DNA from: Bacteroidaceae bacterium
GTDB lineage: Bacteria > Bacteroidota > Bacteroidia > Bacteroidales > Bacteroidaceae
Direction of reading: 5' to 3'
Length of the DNA: 64,000 nucleotides
NCBI GenBank assembly: GCA_017647225.1
Contig: JAGCLA010000023.1
Location: 1-64,000, forward strand
Shown here: positions 33,342 to 41,807 of the stretch, one piece after another
Numbering within the stretch: position 1 is the first letter of the stretch
How the letters are laid out: the number at the start of each line of letters is the position of its first letter
Notes under the pieces: model-generated
The model's input: the letters and a program-made list of their open reading frames with translations, nothing else
What the model was told of the DNA's origin: nothing
Database searches by the model: none
Program-made: the position numbers and the translations under genes

Positions 33342-36300
33342 TTAGAAACCGAGAGATAATGAAAGGGTATAAGAACGTGGACGGGGTGTTCTATTATTAT
33401 CGTATGCAATACCGTCACCAGCGGCTGAAACCTCAGGTTCAAGACCAGAATACTTTGTCAACACGAACAAGTTATCAATTGAGGCATACATACTCAACTG
33501 CTTAATACCGATTTTCTTCAACTTTTCAGGTTCAAACGAATATGAGAGCTGTAAATATGACATACGCAGGTGTGATGCATCTTCAACGAATCTATCACTA
33601 CCAAGGTAGTTATATGCTCCACCCCAAACGGCACGTGGTATTTCTGTAACGTCACCCTCTTTGCGCCAACGCCAGTTTACAGCAACACTCTGGTTATTGA
33701 ATGTAGCCATATTTTCAAACAACATTCGGGCAGAGTTCACAACATCATACTTAAGACGATAAGCGAAGTCGGCCTTCAAATTCCATCTCTTGTAACGGAA
33801 AGTAAAACCGAAACCACCTTGTGCTGCCGGATTTGAGTTTCCAAGATATACAATATCAAGTTCATTGATTGTACCATCATGGTTTATATCCTCATAAATG
33901 GCATCGCCACCACGGAAATCGTAATAAGATGTCAAATTCTTATTGTTATAAAAGAGTGTCTGCTGTTTTGGAGTACCATTTGCCTCATATACCACGTTTC
34001 CTTCGGCATCACGCACTATAGGACAGCTCCAAAGGCTTTCGTCAGCATTTGCACCGTGTAACCTCTTTTGTTCTTCCTCAACCTTGAGCGCCTTTTCCCA
34101 ATTCTTGTAACTGTAGCGATATACACCCTTATAACGGAAACCATATATAGCACCACTTGGGTTACCTACCTGAATACGTGGCAGATACCTTTCATTTGCT
34201 GGAGCTTCGTACGTTCCATTACGTTCCTCAAGGTATGCCTCTTCGAGTTCTACAATTTCGTTGTAGTTGTTACCGACATTGACATAGAATGACATTGTGA
34301 AGTCTTTTGCAAGTTTTATGCTGTTCAGACGTAGGTTCAACTCCCAACCATAGTTGCGCATTGCACCGGAGTTTTTATATGCCAAACTTTGGTAACCTGT
34401 AGAAGATGGGATTTTGTAACCTGAAATAATCTGGTCACTTGTTGTACCATCATAGTAGTTGAAATCACCGGTAACAAAGTCGTTAAAGAAACCGAAGTCG
34501 GTACCGAAGTTCCATTCACGTTTCTTTGATCGACGAAGGTCGGTCAAGCGGATACCATCCATTTGGAAACCTGTCATTCCAAGGTATTTATATTCTCCAC
34601 TGATTGGTGAATAGCTGTTGAATGTCTTGTTCTCACCCGGAGCATGACCGTCCATACCAAAACCGGGACGGAAAGAAAGCATACTCAAAACAGACTTAGA
34701 CCACTCCATCCAAGGTTCATCGGAAATATTCCAACGTGCAGAAACAGATGGATATAGCGCCCATTTTCTGTCATCACCCATAGATGTGCTACCCTCAACA
34801 CGTGCCGCTACACGCAACATATATTTAGAACGGAATGAGTAGTGAGCATCAAATGTAAAATTTAGACCGCGACTTTCCCACTTGCTTGTACCAGAACTTA
34901 ACAATGAACCGATAGTAGAACTTGTTATGTTACCTGTCGGCAAACCGACGGTGGTCGCATTCTGGCTATTACCACTACTTGTGTGCATCTCATACCTTCC
35001 ACTCATAGTCATATAATGATCCTTACCCAAATATGGAGTAAACACCAATTCGTGACGTGTAGTAAAGCCAAGACTCTTACTATCATTAGATTGTGTCTTA
35101 TTCTTTGATTGAGATGTCCATTCTTCTGTTGAAAGAGATGCCGGATAGTACAGAGTACCGGAATTTGTAGAGGCACTCAAATTGACTGCACCACGATACT
35201 TCAACTGAGTTTCGTTGTCTTCAAGACCAAGAAGATTATATTCCAAAGTAATTTGAGGATTTATATAGAAATCCTGATAATAATTCTCTGCCAAATCGGC
35301 CTCTGCAACAGGATTCCTACGACCAAACCATGCACTTTGGAAGTCATCTTTTTGCGGATAATCAAGCATTGCATAATAATCCTCTGTATCTTTACCATTC
35401 TTATCTTGAGTATAGATACTCATATTAGGCATCATCTGCTGTGCATCATAAATAGGGCTTCCGGTATTAGTTCTTTTTTTAGTATATGAAAATGAGAAGT
35501 CGGCAATAACCTTGATTCTCTGTGAAACATAGTAGTCAAGTGCCAAGCTCGTTGTAATACGATTCAAATATTGTCCTATTACCTGACCTGTTTCGTGGTG
35601 ATAACCTCCACCGATACGGAATGTAGCTTTTTCACCACCACCGGAAAGGTTCAAGTTATAGTCATGGCTAAAACCATGCTTTGAAACAGCATCAACCCAA
35701 TCGGTATTATTGTTATAGTTCTCATATTCTGAGAATCCTTTGTCATAGTTCAACTCCGCAATGTTGTACTCCTGCTGATTTCTGTTGAACATTGCTTGCT
35801 TGATAAGCATGGTATAGTCGTCACCATTCAGAAGATTCAAACCACTCGGAGTCCATTTATCCATGAACTTATATGTAAAGTTGACACGTGTAGGACCACG
35901 CTTACCACGTCTTGTCTTGATTTTAATGACACCATTGGCACCCTGTGAACCCCAAACAGCACATGATGCAGCGTCTTTCAACACCTCAATTTCGGCAATA
36001 TCCTCCGGGTTAATCATAAGAAGTTCAGCAAAGCTATTCTCGTTTGCTGTTTCAAAATTGAATGAGCCTGTATCGACATTCAAAATATTGTCATTAACAA
36101 CAATAAGCGGAGTCGCATCACCCTCAAGCATTGAGTTACCACGAAGACGCATCTGTGTTCCAGAACCGACGTCACCGGAATTAAAAACGACGTCAAGACC
36201 GGCAACCTGACCCTGAAGAGCTTGATCGACAGAGGTAAAAGAAAGACCTTCCATGTCATCCATGCTCACCTTTTGTGTAGCATGAGTCATTTCTCGTTCA

Positions 36301-36677
36301 AGAATGTCAAGACCTCCGGAGCGTGTAACCTGCTTTGCAACAATTTCCACAGCATCAAGTACATTGTCCTCTTCCATCTTTATATCAAAGACAGTACGGT
36401 CACCAATCTCAATACGTTGCGTTTTATAACCAATATACGCAACCTCAAGATAATTGCTTGTATTCTTTACAACCATTGAGAAGTTACCTTCAAAGTCAGT
36501 TGTAGCATACTCGATAATACGGTCACTATTGTCACGCTCTGTTATGGTAACCATAATCAGCGGTCCTTCGGCATCACTGGAAACCGTACCTGAAATTCTC
36601 GCTCCCTTCTGTGCATATACAGTAGTGGTAAAAACACTGAACAGCACTAGTAGGAATAAATGCTTAATTTTTATCAT
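33342..36677 (-). CDS. SusC/RagA-family TonB-dependent transporter (first set)
   Basis: A 1111-residue transporter with a clean signal peptide (ends TTTVYAQ), a carboxypeptidase-D-like domain (RISGTVSSDAEGPLIMVTI, ending LEVAYIGYKTQRIEI), the SusC plug (QALQGQVAGLDVV, GSGTQMRLRGNS, LIVVNDNIL, VLKDAASCAVWGSQGANGVI) and a barrel ending PRSYTLSLSLGF. It pairs with the SusD 3 bp downstream. The usual VVDG of the plug is VVND here. Eleven bases separate it from the large FAS1 gene. Confidence 0.94.
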   Translation of the reverse strand: MIKIKHLFLLVLFSVFTTTVYAQKGARISGTVSSDAEGPLIMVTITERDNSDRIIEYATTDFEGNFSMVVKNTSNYLEVAYIGYKTQRIEIGDRTVFDIKMEEDNVLDAVEIVAKQVTRSGGLDILEREMTHATQKVSMDDMEGLSFTSVDQALQGQVAGLDVVFNSGDVGSGTQMRLRGNSMLEGDATPLIVVNDNILNVDTGSFNFETANENSFAELLMINPEDIAEIEVLKDAASCAVWGSQGANGVIKIKTRRGKRGPTRVNFTYKFMDKWTPSGLNLLNGDDYTMLIKQAMFNRNQQEYNIAELNYDKGFSEYENYNNNTDWVDAVSKHGFSHDYNLNLSGGGEKATFRIGGGYHHETGQVIGQYLNRITTSLALDYYVSQRIKVIADFSFSYTKKRTNTGSPIYDAQQMMPNMSIYTQDKNGKDTEDYYAMLDYPQKDDFQSAWFGRRNPVAEADLAENYYQDFYINPQITLEYNLLGLEDNETQLKYRGAVNLSASTNSGTLYYPASLSTEEWTSQSKNKTQSNDSKSLGFTTRHELVFTPYLGKDHYMTMSGRYEMHTSSGNSQNATTVGLPTGNITSSTIGSLLSSGTSKWESRGLNFTFDAHYSFRSKYMLRVAARVEGSTSMGDDRKWALYPSVSARWNISDEPWMEWSKSVLSMLSFRPGFGMDGHAPGENKTFNSYSPISGEYKYLGMTGFQMDGIRLTDLRRSKKREWNFGTDFGFFNDFVTGDFNYYDGTTSDQIISGYKIPSSTGYQSLAYKNSGAMRNYGWELNLRLNSIKLAKDFTMSFYVNVGNNYNEIVELEEAYLEERNGTYEAPANERYLPRIQVGNPSGAIYGFRYKGVYRYSYKNWEKALKVEEEQKRLHGANADESLWSCPIVRDAEGNVVYEANGTPKQQTLFYNNKNLTSYYDFRGGDAIYEDINHDGTINELDIVYLGNSNPAAQGGFGFTFRYKRWNLKADFAYRLKYDVVNSARMLFENMATFNNQSVAVNWRWRKEGDVTEIPRAVWGGAYNYLGSDRFVEDASHLRMSYLQLSYSFEPEKLKKIGIKQLSMYASIDNLFVLTKYSGLEPEVSAAGDGIAYDNNRTPRPRSYTLSLSLGF

Positions 36678-36688
36678 GGCTATTATTT

Positions 36689-39600
36689 TTATTCTTTGTC
36701 TTCAAAAGGAACTTTATCAATTACGGTTCCTTCATTATTTACCTTTTGTTTACAATCCTTACCGTCTGATTTAACAGTATCATAGACATAAGCATCGCCA
36801 GCCGTATTTAATTTAATAAGGTAGCCTTCTCTTGTTATGAGCTTAGGACTGGAAGAGTTGACAAGTTCTTCGCGCTCGATATTTGAGCATTTAGCCTCAG
36901 CAAGCGGTTTCATCAAATATCCTATATCAAATTTCTTATCTCTATTTCTATCGTTCTTTTCAACAGTACCGTCAGGTAAAGTAATTGTAGTCTTGCCACA
37001 TTCTGCAACCAGGTAAATATCATCGCCCATTCCTGCCAATCCCTTCTGACCACCGGCAACATACATTGTGTCAACCTTTTGTCCGGTTGTGGCAAAACGC
37101 ACAAATTTGCCGTCATAGCCGTACATGCTTGGCGACTTAAGAATACGGTCTATAGGGTGAAGTACAGAGAATGAAGATGTCTCTATTGAGTTTGGTTTTG
37201 CTCCGCTCAAAGTATATACGATATCGCGGCACATAATATTCCATGTAACATTTTCCTTACCCGGAGTATTGACAACTTTAGCCCAATCATCATCTGTAAT
37301 ACTTTCTCCAGCCTTTTCCTTTGCTGCAAGAAGAGCATCCTTTACAAGAAGTGTTGAATTTCCCGCATCACTCTTTACTACAGTTTCATAGAAGCGTCCT
37401 GTTGCAGGATCAAGCAAAGTTGTTTCGTACGAAGTCGCCTCTTTGGCAGACAAGTCATAGAATACCGAATTATAATGGAAATGGTTACGGATAAAGTTAT
37501 TTATATAACGGACAAGCGATGTTGCTCTACCATAAGTACTCTTCTTTGCAAACTGCTCCTTTACATTTGTCCATGTCGGGAAGCCTTCATCATACAATGC
37601 TTTTATCGCGTCGTTCGATGGGATATAAGCTGTATAGTGGAATGTATTAAAGAATGGAACTCCGTTTATCATCTTTGTTGAGATGTCTTCGCCTTGTGTT
37701 GTATAGAAGACAGAATAGAGTCGTGTTGAATCCTCTACAGCCTTCGCCTTCTCAGTAGCAGAGAGATCTTTTTCATTATTCGCAACTATTCCAGTATAGA
37801 ATTCACGCAAAGAGATCTCTGTAGGAGAACACATCTTGTAGAACTCCTCGAAAAGACCACCACTTCCGGCGTTAGCCTTCATGTTGGTATATACATTCTT
37901 TCTTGGAGGGGTCGGCATTGAAGAATACAAGTGCGTAGCACTGTTTTCAGTAGTAGGAACTGTTGTATAGGTATTACCATTCTGCAAACCCTCAACTTTT
38001 GAAGCAAGTATAAATGTATTATTTTCCAACTGTTCTCCACCATAGAACTTGATAGAATCAGGATTGCTTGAATCAATCTTGATAGTACCATATCCTTTTG
38101 TAAGGTAGTACTTTTGGCCGTCATGGACAAAAGGCTTATCACTACTATTGTCGTGAACAATAATAAGGTAATCAAGCAAATCGGTCATACGGTTTATAAG
38201 GAACTGATTGTTTCCGAAGTTTGTACCTGTAACATTGTAAGGACCACCTTCAGACTTAATAACAGTGTTTGATGTATCTACTTTCAAACTCAAATCGAGT
38301 GAACTGATATCATATATCTGCGCCCAGAACTCTACATTCTGCTTTCCCTTCGGGCGTTTATTGTCATAATGGAATTCGTACAATTTAGGAGTATTAGGTT
38401 CTTCGAAAGTAACAGGATCGTAATAACGGAAATCATTGTCGTCCGGAACAATCAAAGAGTATCTTGCATCCTTTGCAAGCAAATAATAATCGTAGCGCAG
38501 TTGCTTGATTATATTACGCATAATGGTCATATTCTCACTAACTAATGTAGGAGCCGTAACAACTGTATATGCCGCAGGAGCAAAGACCTTATTTAATAGG
38601 TATATAACGCCATTGTTTGCAATAATACTCTCCACTACGTCTGATTTTCTCAACCCCAAGTCATCGTTGGCATCGTTGGTAAGCTTGTCGAATTTGCTTG
38701 CCACGGCATTAACAAATGAAGGTTTCATCAAGTTATTAAGGAATGGTGCTATATTAAGCTGAGGCACACTATCCAAAGCCTCAAGAAGTATATCAACATT
38801 CTCTTTAGAATAAGTATCAGGAACAATCTTCAAAGGAGCAAAACGTTCAAGAAGGAACTTACCACCTCCTGCAGAAGATACGAAATAATCATAAAGAACG
38901 CTATCCTTTGGCACAAACATCGCAGCCATATCACTACGCAAACCAAGGTTTGAACTATACTGGTTCATACCCGGATCATAGTTCAACAATTCACTCTCCT
39001 GCAAGGTAACATCGTTCAAAGACGCATGACCGGTAAATGAATTTGAGAAATAGCGTAATCTAAAGACGCTGTCAGTAGTATTATTGTAACGGGTTCTATA
39101 GTCTGTTGTCAAATCCTCATCAAAGACAGGGAAGCAGAAACGATCTATCAAGTGACTAAAGATTCTCAAGTCCTCGCGAGCACGCAATTCACCGGCCATG
39201 TTTGTAGGAGGAAGAAGAACCGAATCCATACGGTATATATAGCCATTCTTACAAGCAATGGTCAAGGTATCATCAGAAAATTCGCCAAAACTGATATCGC
39301 TATTGAGGATTTTGTTGCCAAAAATCATAACGTCGTCATCTTTGTACTGTTTTGCGACCACGCCATCTTTCTGGTACAAGAATGTGATATCCTCATTGCT
39401 GATTGCATTTCGTCTAAGATAGTCACCAATGAAGTGAATAATCATAGGATCTGCACCATCCATTGCAAGAAGCAATTTTTCACTTCTTTCGCTACCACGA
39501 ACGATATCCCAATACTGGTTATACTTAGGCCAACCCGGATGATGCTCGAAAGAATCACCGTTCACAAGAGGAACAGTATCAAGAACATCAAGTGATGTTG

Positions 39601-40054
39601 TTCGACGAACACATTGTCCCTCATCTGTTGTATTGGAGCCTGTACTTGACATCATGTCAATCAACATGGCATTGTCGAGCATTGAACCATAGAGAAGCAC
39701 TCTCATCTGCGCCTTGGTCATCTCTTTCACAGAAGTAACACCCCAAGGATTATTTGCAAAGAAACGGTTGAAAGCGTTATCGTCTGCCACAAACAGAGTC
39801 TTACTACCTGTGTGTGCCAGAGTTTCCTTTTCACCAAGACTATCGATAAGTTCGATACAATTCTTATAGCTACAATTAGCAGTTCCCTTTTTCAGGAATG
39901 CATAAATACTCTCGCCCAACCAATCCGGTTCTTCGTTATCATACTTGTAATCGTCAAGCCAATCCTTGCACGAATGCAACGAACCGCCAACAAAAAGCAT
40001 ACTAACAGCAAGAAGCAAAATTCTGCAGAACTTACCTAAATGACGCTCAAACAT
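36689..40054 (-). CDS. Large multi-FAS1 lipoprotein (first set)
   Basis: A 1121-residue lipoprotein and the first gene of the operon. The signal MFERHLGKFCRILLLAVSML runs to a lipobox Cys in SLHSC. Several FAS1-like domains can be picked out by their first strand: SKTLFVADDNAFNRFF, ARYSLIVPDDNDF and TAYIPSNDAIKALYDEGF, with helix-rich segments between. Repeated FAS1 domains suggest adhesion or capture of a ligand at the surface. The start at 40054 (ATG) is preferred; the longer open frame begins only with TTG at 40105 in a poly-Lys context. Function with the SusCD pair is inferred from the repeated gene order. Confidence 0.8.
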   Translation of the reverse strand: MFERHLGKFCRILLLAVSMLFVGGSLHSCKDWLDDYKYDNEEPDWLGESIYAFLKKGTANCSYKNCIELIDSLGEKETLAHTGSKTLFVADDNAFNRFFANNPWGVTSVKEMTKAQMRVLLYGSMLDNAMLIDMMSSTGSNTTDEGQCVRRTTSLDVLDTVPLVNGDSFEHHPGWPKYNQYWDIVRGSERSEKLLLAMDGADPMIIHFIGDYLRRNAISNEDITFLYQKDGVVAKQYKDDDVMIFGNKILNSDISFGEFSDDTLTIACKNGYIYRMDSVLLPPTNMAGELRAREDLRIFSHLIDRFCFPVFDEDLTTDYRTRYNNTTDSVFRLRYFSNSFTGHASLNDVTLQESELLNYDPGMNQYSSNLGLRSDMAAMFVPKDSVLYDYFVSSAGGGKFLLERFAPLKIVPDTYSKENVDILLEALDSVPQLNIAPFLNNLMKPSFVNAVASKFDKLTNDANDDLGLRKSDVVESIIANNGVIYLLNKVFAPAAYTVVTAPTLVSENMTIMRNIIKQLRYDYYLLAKDARYSLIVPDDNDFRYYDPVTFEEPNTPKLYEFHYDNKRPKGKQNVEFWAQIYDISSLDLSLKVDTSNTVIKSEGGPYNVTGTNFGNNQFLINRMTDLLDYLIIVHDNSSDKPFVHDGQKYYLTKGYGTIKIDSSNPDSIKFYGGEQLENNTFILASKVEGLQNGNTYTTVPTTENSATHLYSSMPTPPRKNVYTNMKANAGSGGLFEEFYKMCSPTEISLREFYTGIVANNEKDLSATEKAKAVEDSTRLYSVFYTTQGEDISTKMINGVPFFNTFHYTAYIPSNDAIKALYDEGFPTWTNVKEQFAKKSTYGRATSLVRYINNFIRNHFHYNSVFYDLSAKEATSYETTLLDPATGRFYETVVKSDAGNSTLLVKDALLAAKEKAGESITDDDWAKVVNTPGKENVTWNIMCRDIVYTLSGAKPNSIETSSFSVLHPIDRILKSPSMYGYDGKFVRFATTGQKVDTMYVAGGQKGLAGMGDDIYLVAECGKTTITLPDGTVEKNDRNRDKKFDIGYLMKPLAEAKCSNIEREELVNSSSPKLITREGYLIKLNTAGDAYVYDTVKSDGKDCKQKVNNEGTVIDKVPFEDKE

Positions 40055-40134
40055 AAGTATAAATTTATTAATTATTATTTTTTCTTTTTTTTTAGCATTT
40101 CGCAAAAGGGCATAATTACCCCTTACTTAACGTG

Positions 40135-40142
40135 CAAAAATA
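40135..40142 (-). promoter_or_regulatory. -7 box of the FAS1-SusC-SusD operon
   Basis: The minus strand reads TATTTTTG, a perfect TAnnTTTG, about 80 bases before the ATG at 40054. A TTG lies about 24 bases further upstream, slightly long for the -33 box. No sigma/anti-sigma or hybrid two-component gene adjoins it. Confidence 0.5.
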
Positions 40143-40215
40143 AGAAAATTAAATAAACGATTGAACAAAACCCTGTTTTTTTTTACTCAGAAAGCAATAT
40201 TTTCACATTTAAATC

Positions 40216-40264
40216 AAAAAAAATCTTCCGTTCCTGCCCAAAAGACAAGAAAACGGAAGATTTT
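40216..40264 (-). terminator. Terminator of the ETF-to-propeller operon
   Basis: AAAATCTTCCGTT and AACGGAAGATTTT arms surround a 19-base loop region and the minus strand continues in an eight-base T-run. Between it and the stop at 40301 lie two copies of TTTTAACACT (40261-40270 and 40278-40287) and a TTAACACTTAAATGTTAA-type dyad, meaning unclear. Confidence 0.75.
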
Positions 40265-40300
40265 AACACTTCACTCATTTTAACACTTAAATGTTAAAAT

Positions 40301-41803
40301 TCACTTTATATTTTCCGAGTATTTAACATTAAAAGACTCGCCTTTTACCACTTCGGCAAACTCATGAGGAGAGATTTTTACCTGCTCGACCATGAATTCC
40401 GGAACGTTGTAAGAGCAATCAAAGAAGTCGTAGTATTCTGCATTTTCCTGAGGCAGAAGGAAGGCTTTTTCAGCAGTACCGTCATCATTCATATGGGCTA
40501 TATAAAGACGACTGTAATTGGTATCATCGCGCCTGCTGGCAAAAAGAATCCATTTGCCGGAGCTACTCCATGCATGATAGCTCTCCGGGAATGGTGAATT
40601 TGCCTTGTCAAGAGGTTTCAAATCCTTTGTTTCCAAATCCAATACATACAAGTCTGCATCATTATGCCAAATATGGAAACAGCCATATTCTGCCATGGCA
40701 AACAGCATATAGCGGCCGCACGGAGACACACGTGGAAAGGTAGCACTCTTACCCAATGCCGATGCCGCAAAAAGCGTATCGACAGCGCCGAATTCACCTG
40801 TTTCGGGGTTCCAGGAACGACTGAGTATATCATATTTTATTTCCCTGTAACGTATTACCAATTCCGACTCCCATGCCATTGATGTATCAAGACGCTCCAT
40901 GTGTGCAGAACAGTAATACAATCTCTTTCCATCGGCCGACCAGCAAGGAAAGACCTCAAGGTCGTCAGTACGATTCGCTACATGGCTAACAATCTCTTTT
41001 TCAGGATTATACACAATAATATCACTTGCCTTATCCTGAACTTCAACCTTGTTGGACATTCTGGTATGGAATACCTGACCGGTGTTATTGACAGAATATG
41101 CAACAACATCATACTTTGGATTGAATGATGGATACACACCGGCCGAAATGGTAGAATCTGTTTTCAAATTGAGTTTTTTTGCTTCGCCGTTGTGTACAAA
41201 AACAGTTCCGCCCAGATGCTGACGCACATGGAACTGCATATTGTCGGTTTTATGGTTTTTATAGGCATGACAATTGATACATTGTCCTTCGGGCTCTGCC
41301 GGAACAAGTCTGTTGCTATATACGACACTCTCTTCAAAGGTTGACAAGTTGCGTTGACAGATTTTCAAGTCTTCATACGCGACATAAGAGGGCGGTATAA
41401 GGCGGTATGATATATAAGAGTCGATAGAATCGGGAGAAACAGTAATACTAAACGGAGCATAGCTCTTCCACTCTTTTTTATTCTTGACAAAGACCTGCAC
41501 CTCCACCTTGCTGCCATTCGCTGCTGCAAGCAGTTCACGCCAATCGTTCATTGATGGCTTGACCTCCTTACCACCAATAACAAGTTCCTTTTCGGGTGCG
41601 ACAAAACGTGTCACAAAGGCATTACCAGCCTCCTCTATCCTAAAGACAAGAGGAGCTATATTGCAAGGAACGGTGATATCGGCATACTGCGGATATATTG
41701 CCGGTTTTTCATCAACCGCACTACTCTTCTTGGGCAAAGATGGCGAGCATGCCACTATTGCAAGAAGCTGTAGAAGAAGAATGTATCCAAATATCTTTTT
41801 CAT
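40301..41803 (-). CDS. Beta-propeller (TolB/PD40-like) lipoprotein with a CxxCH motif
   Basis: A 500-residue lipoprotein (signal ending LLAIVAC). An N-terminal beta-sandwich-like part (about 40-125) precedes a single haem-c-type motif CINCH (residues 175-179, in GQCINCHAYKNHKTDN), after which come WD40/PD40-like blades: AGVYPSFNPKYDVVAYSVNN, EVFPCWSADGKRLYYCSA, ATFPRVSPCGRYMLFAMAEY and SYHAWSSSGKWILFASRR. The motif suggests covalent haem and therefore electron transfer or redox sensing in the envelope, but a lone CxxCH can also be chance. It starts 4 bp after a membrane protein gene, so the two probably work together. I cannot name a substrate. Confidence 0.8.
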   Translation of the reverse strand: MKKIFGYILLLQLLAIVACSPSLPKKSSAVDEKPAIYPQYADITVPCNIAPLVFRIEEAGNAFVTRFVAPEKELVIGGKEVKPSMNDWRELLAAANGSKVEVQVFVKNKKEWKSYAPFSITVSPDSIDSYISYRLIPPSYVAYEDLKICQRNLSTFEESVVYSNRLVPAEPEGQCINCHAYKNHKTDNMQFHVRQHLGGTVFVHNGEAKKLNLKTDSTISAGVYPSFNPKYDVVAYSVNNTGQVFHTRMSNKVEVQDKASDIIVYNPEKEIVSHVANRTDDLEVFPCWSADGKRLYYCSAHMERLDTSMAWESELVIRYREIKYDILSRSWNPETGEFGAVDTLFAASALGKSATFPRVSPCGRYMLFAMAEYGCFHIWHNDADLYVLDLETKDLKPLDKANSPFPESYHAWSSSGKWILFASRRDDTNYSRLYIAHMNDDGTAEKAFLLPQENAEYYDFFDCSYNVPEFMVEQVKISPHEFAEVVKGESFNVKYSENIK

Positions 41804-41807
41804 ATCA

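Noticed and set aside
24308..36677. SusCD genes as the transporter part of the mannose-glycan locus
   Set aside because: They are on the opposite strand, in their own operon with FAS1 genes and terminator, and a separate six-gene metabolic operon lies between.
39152..39595. 147-codon plus-strand frame
   Set aside because: Antisense to the large FAS1 lipoprotein gene; Ile/Asn/Cys-rich shadow composition.
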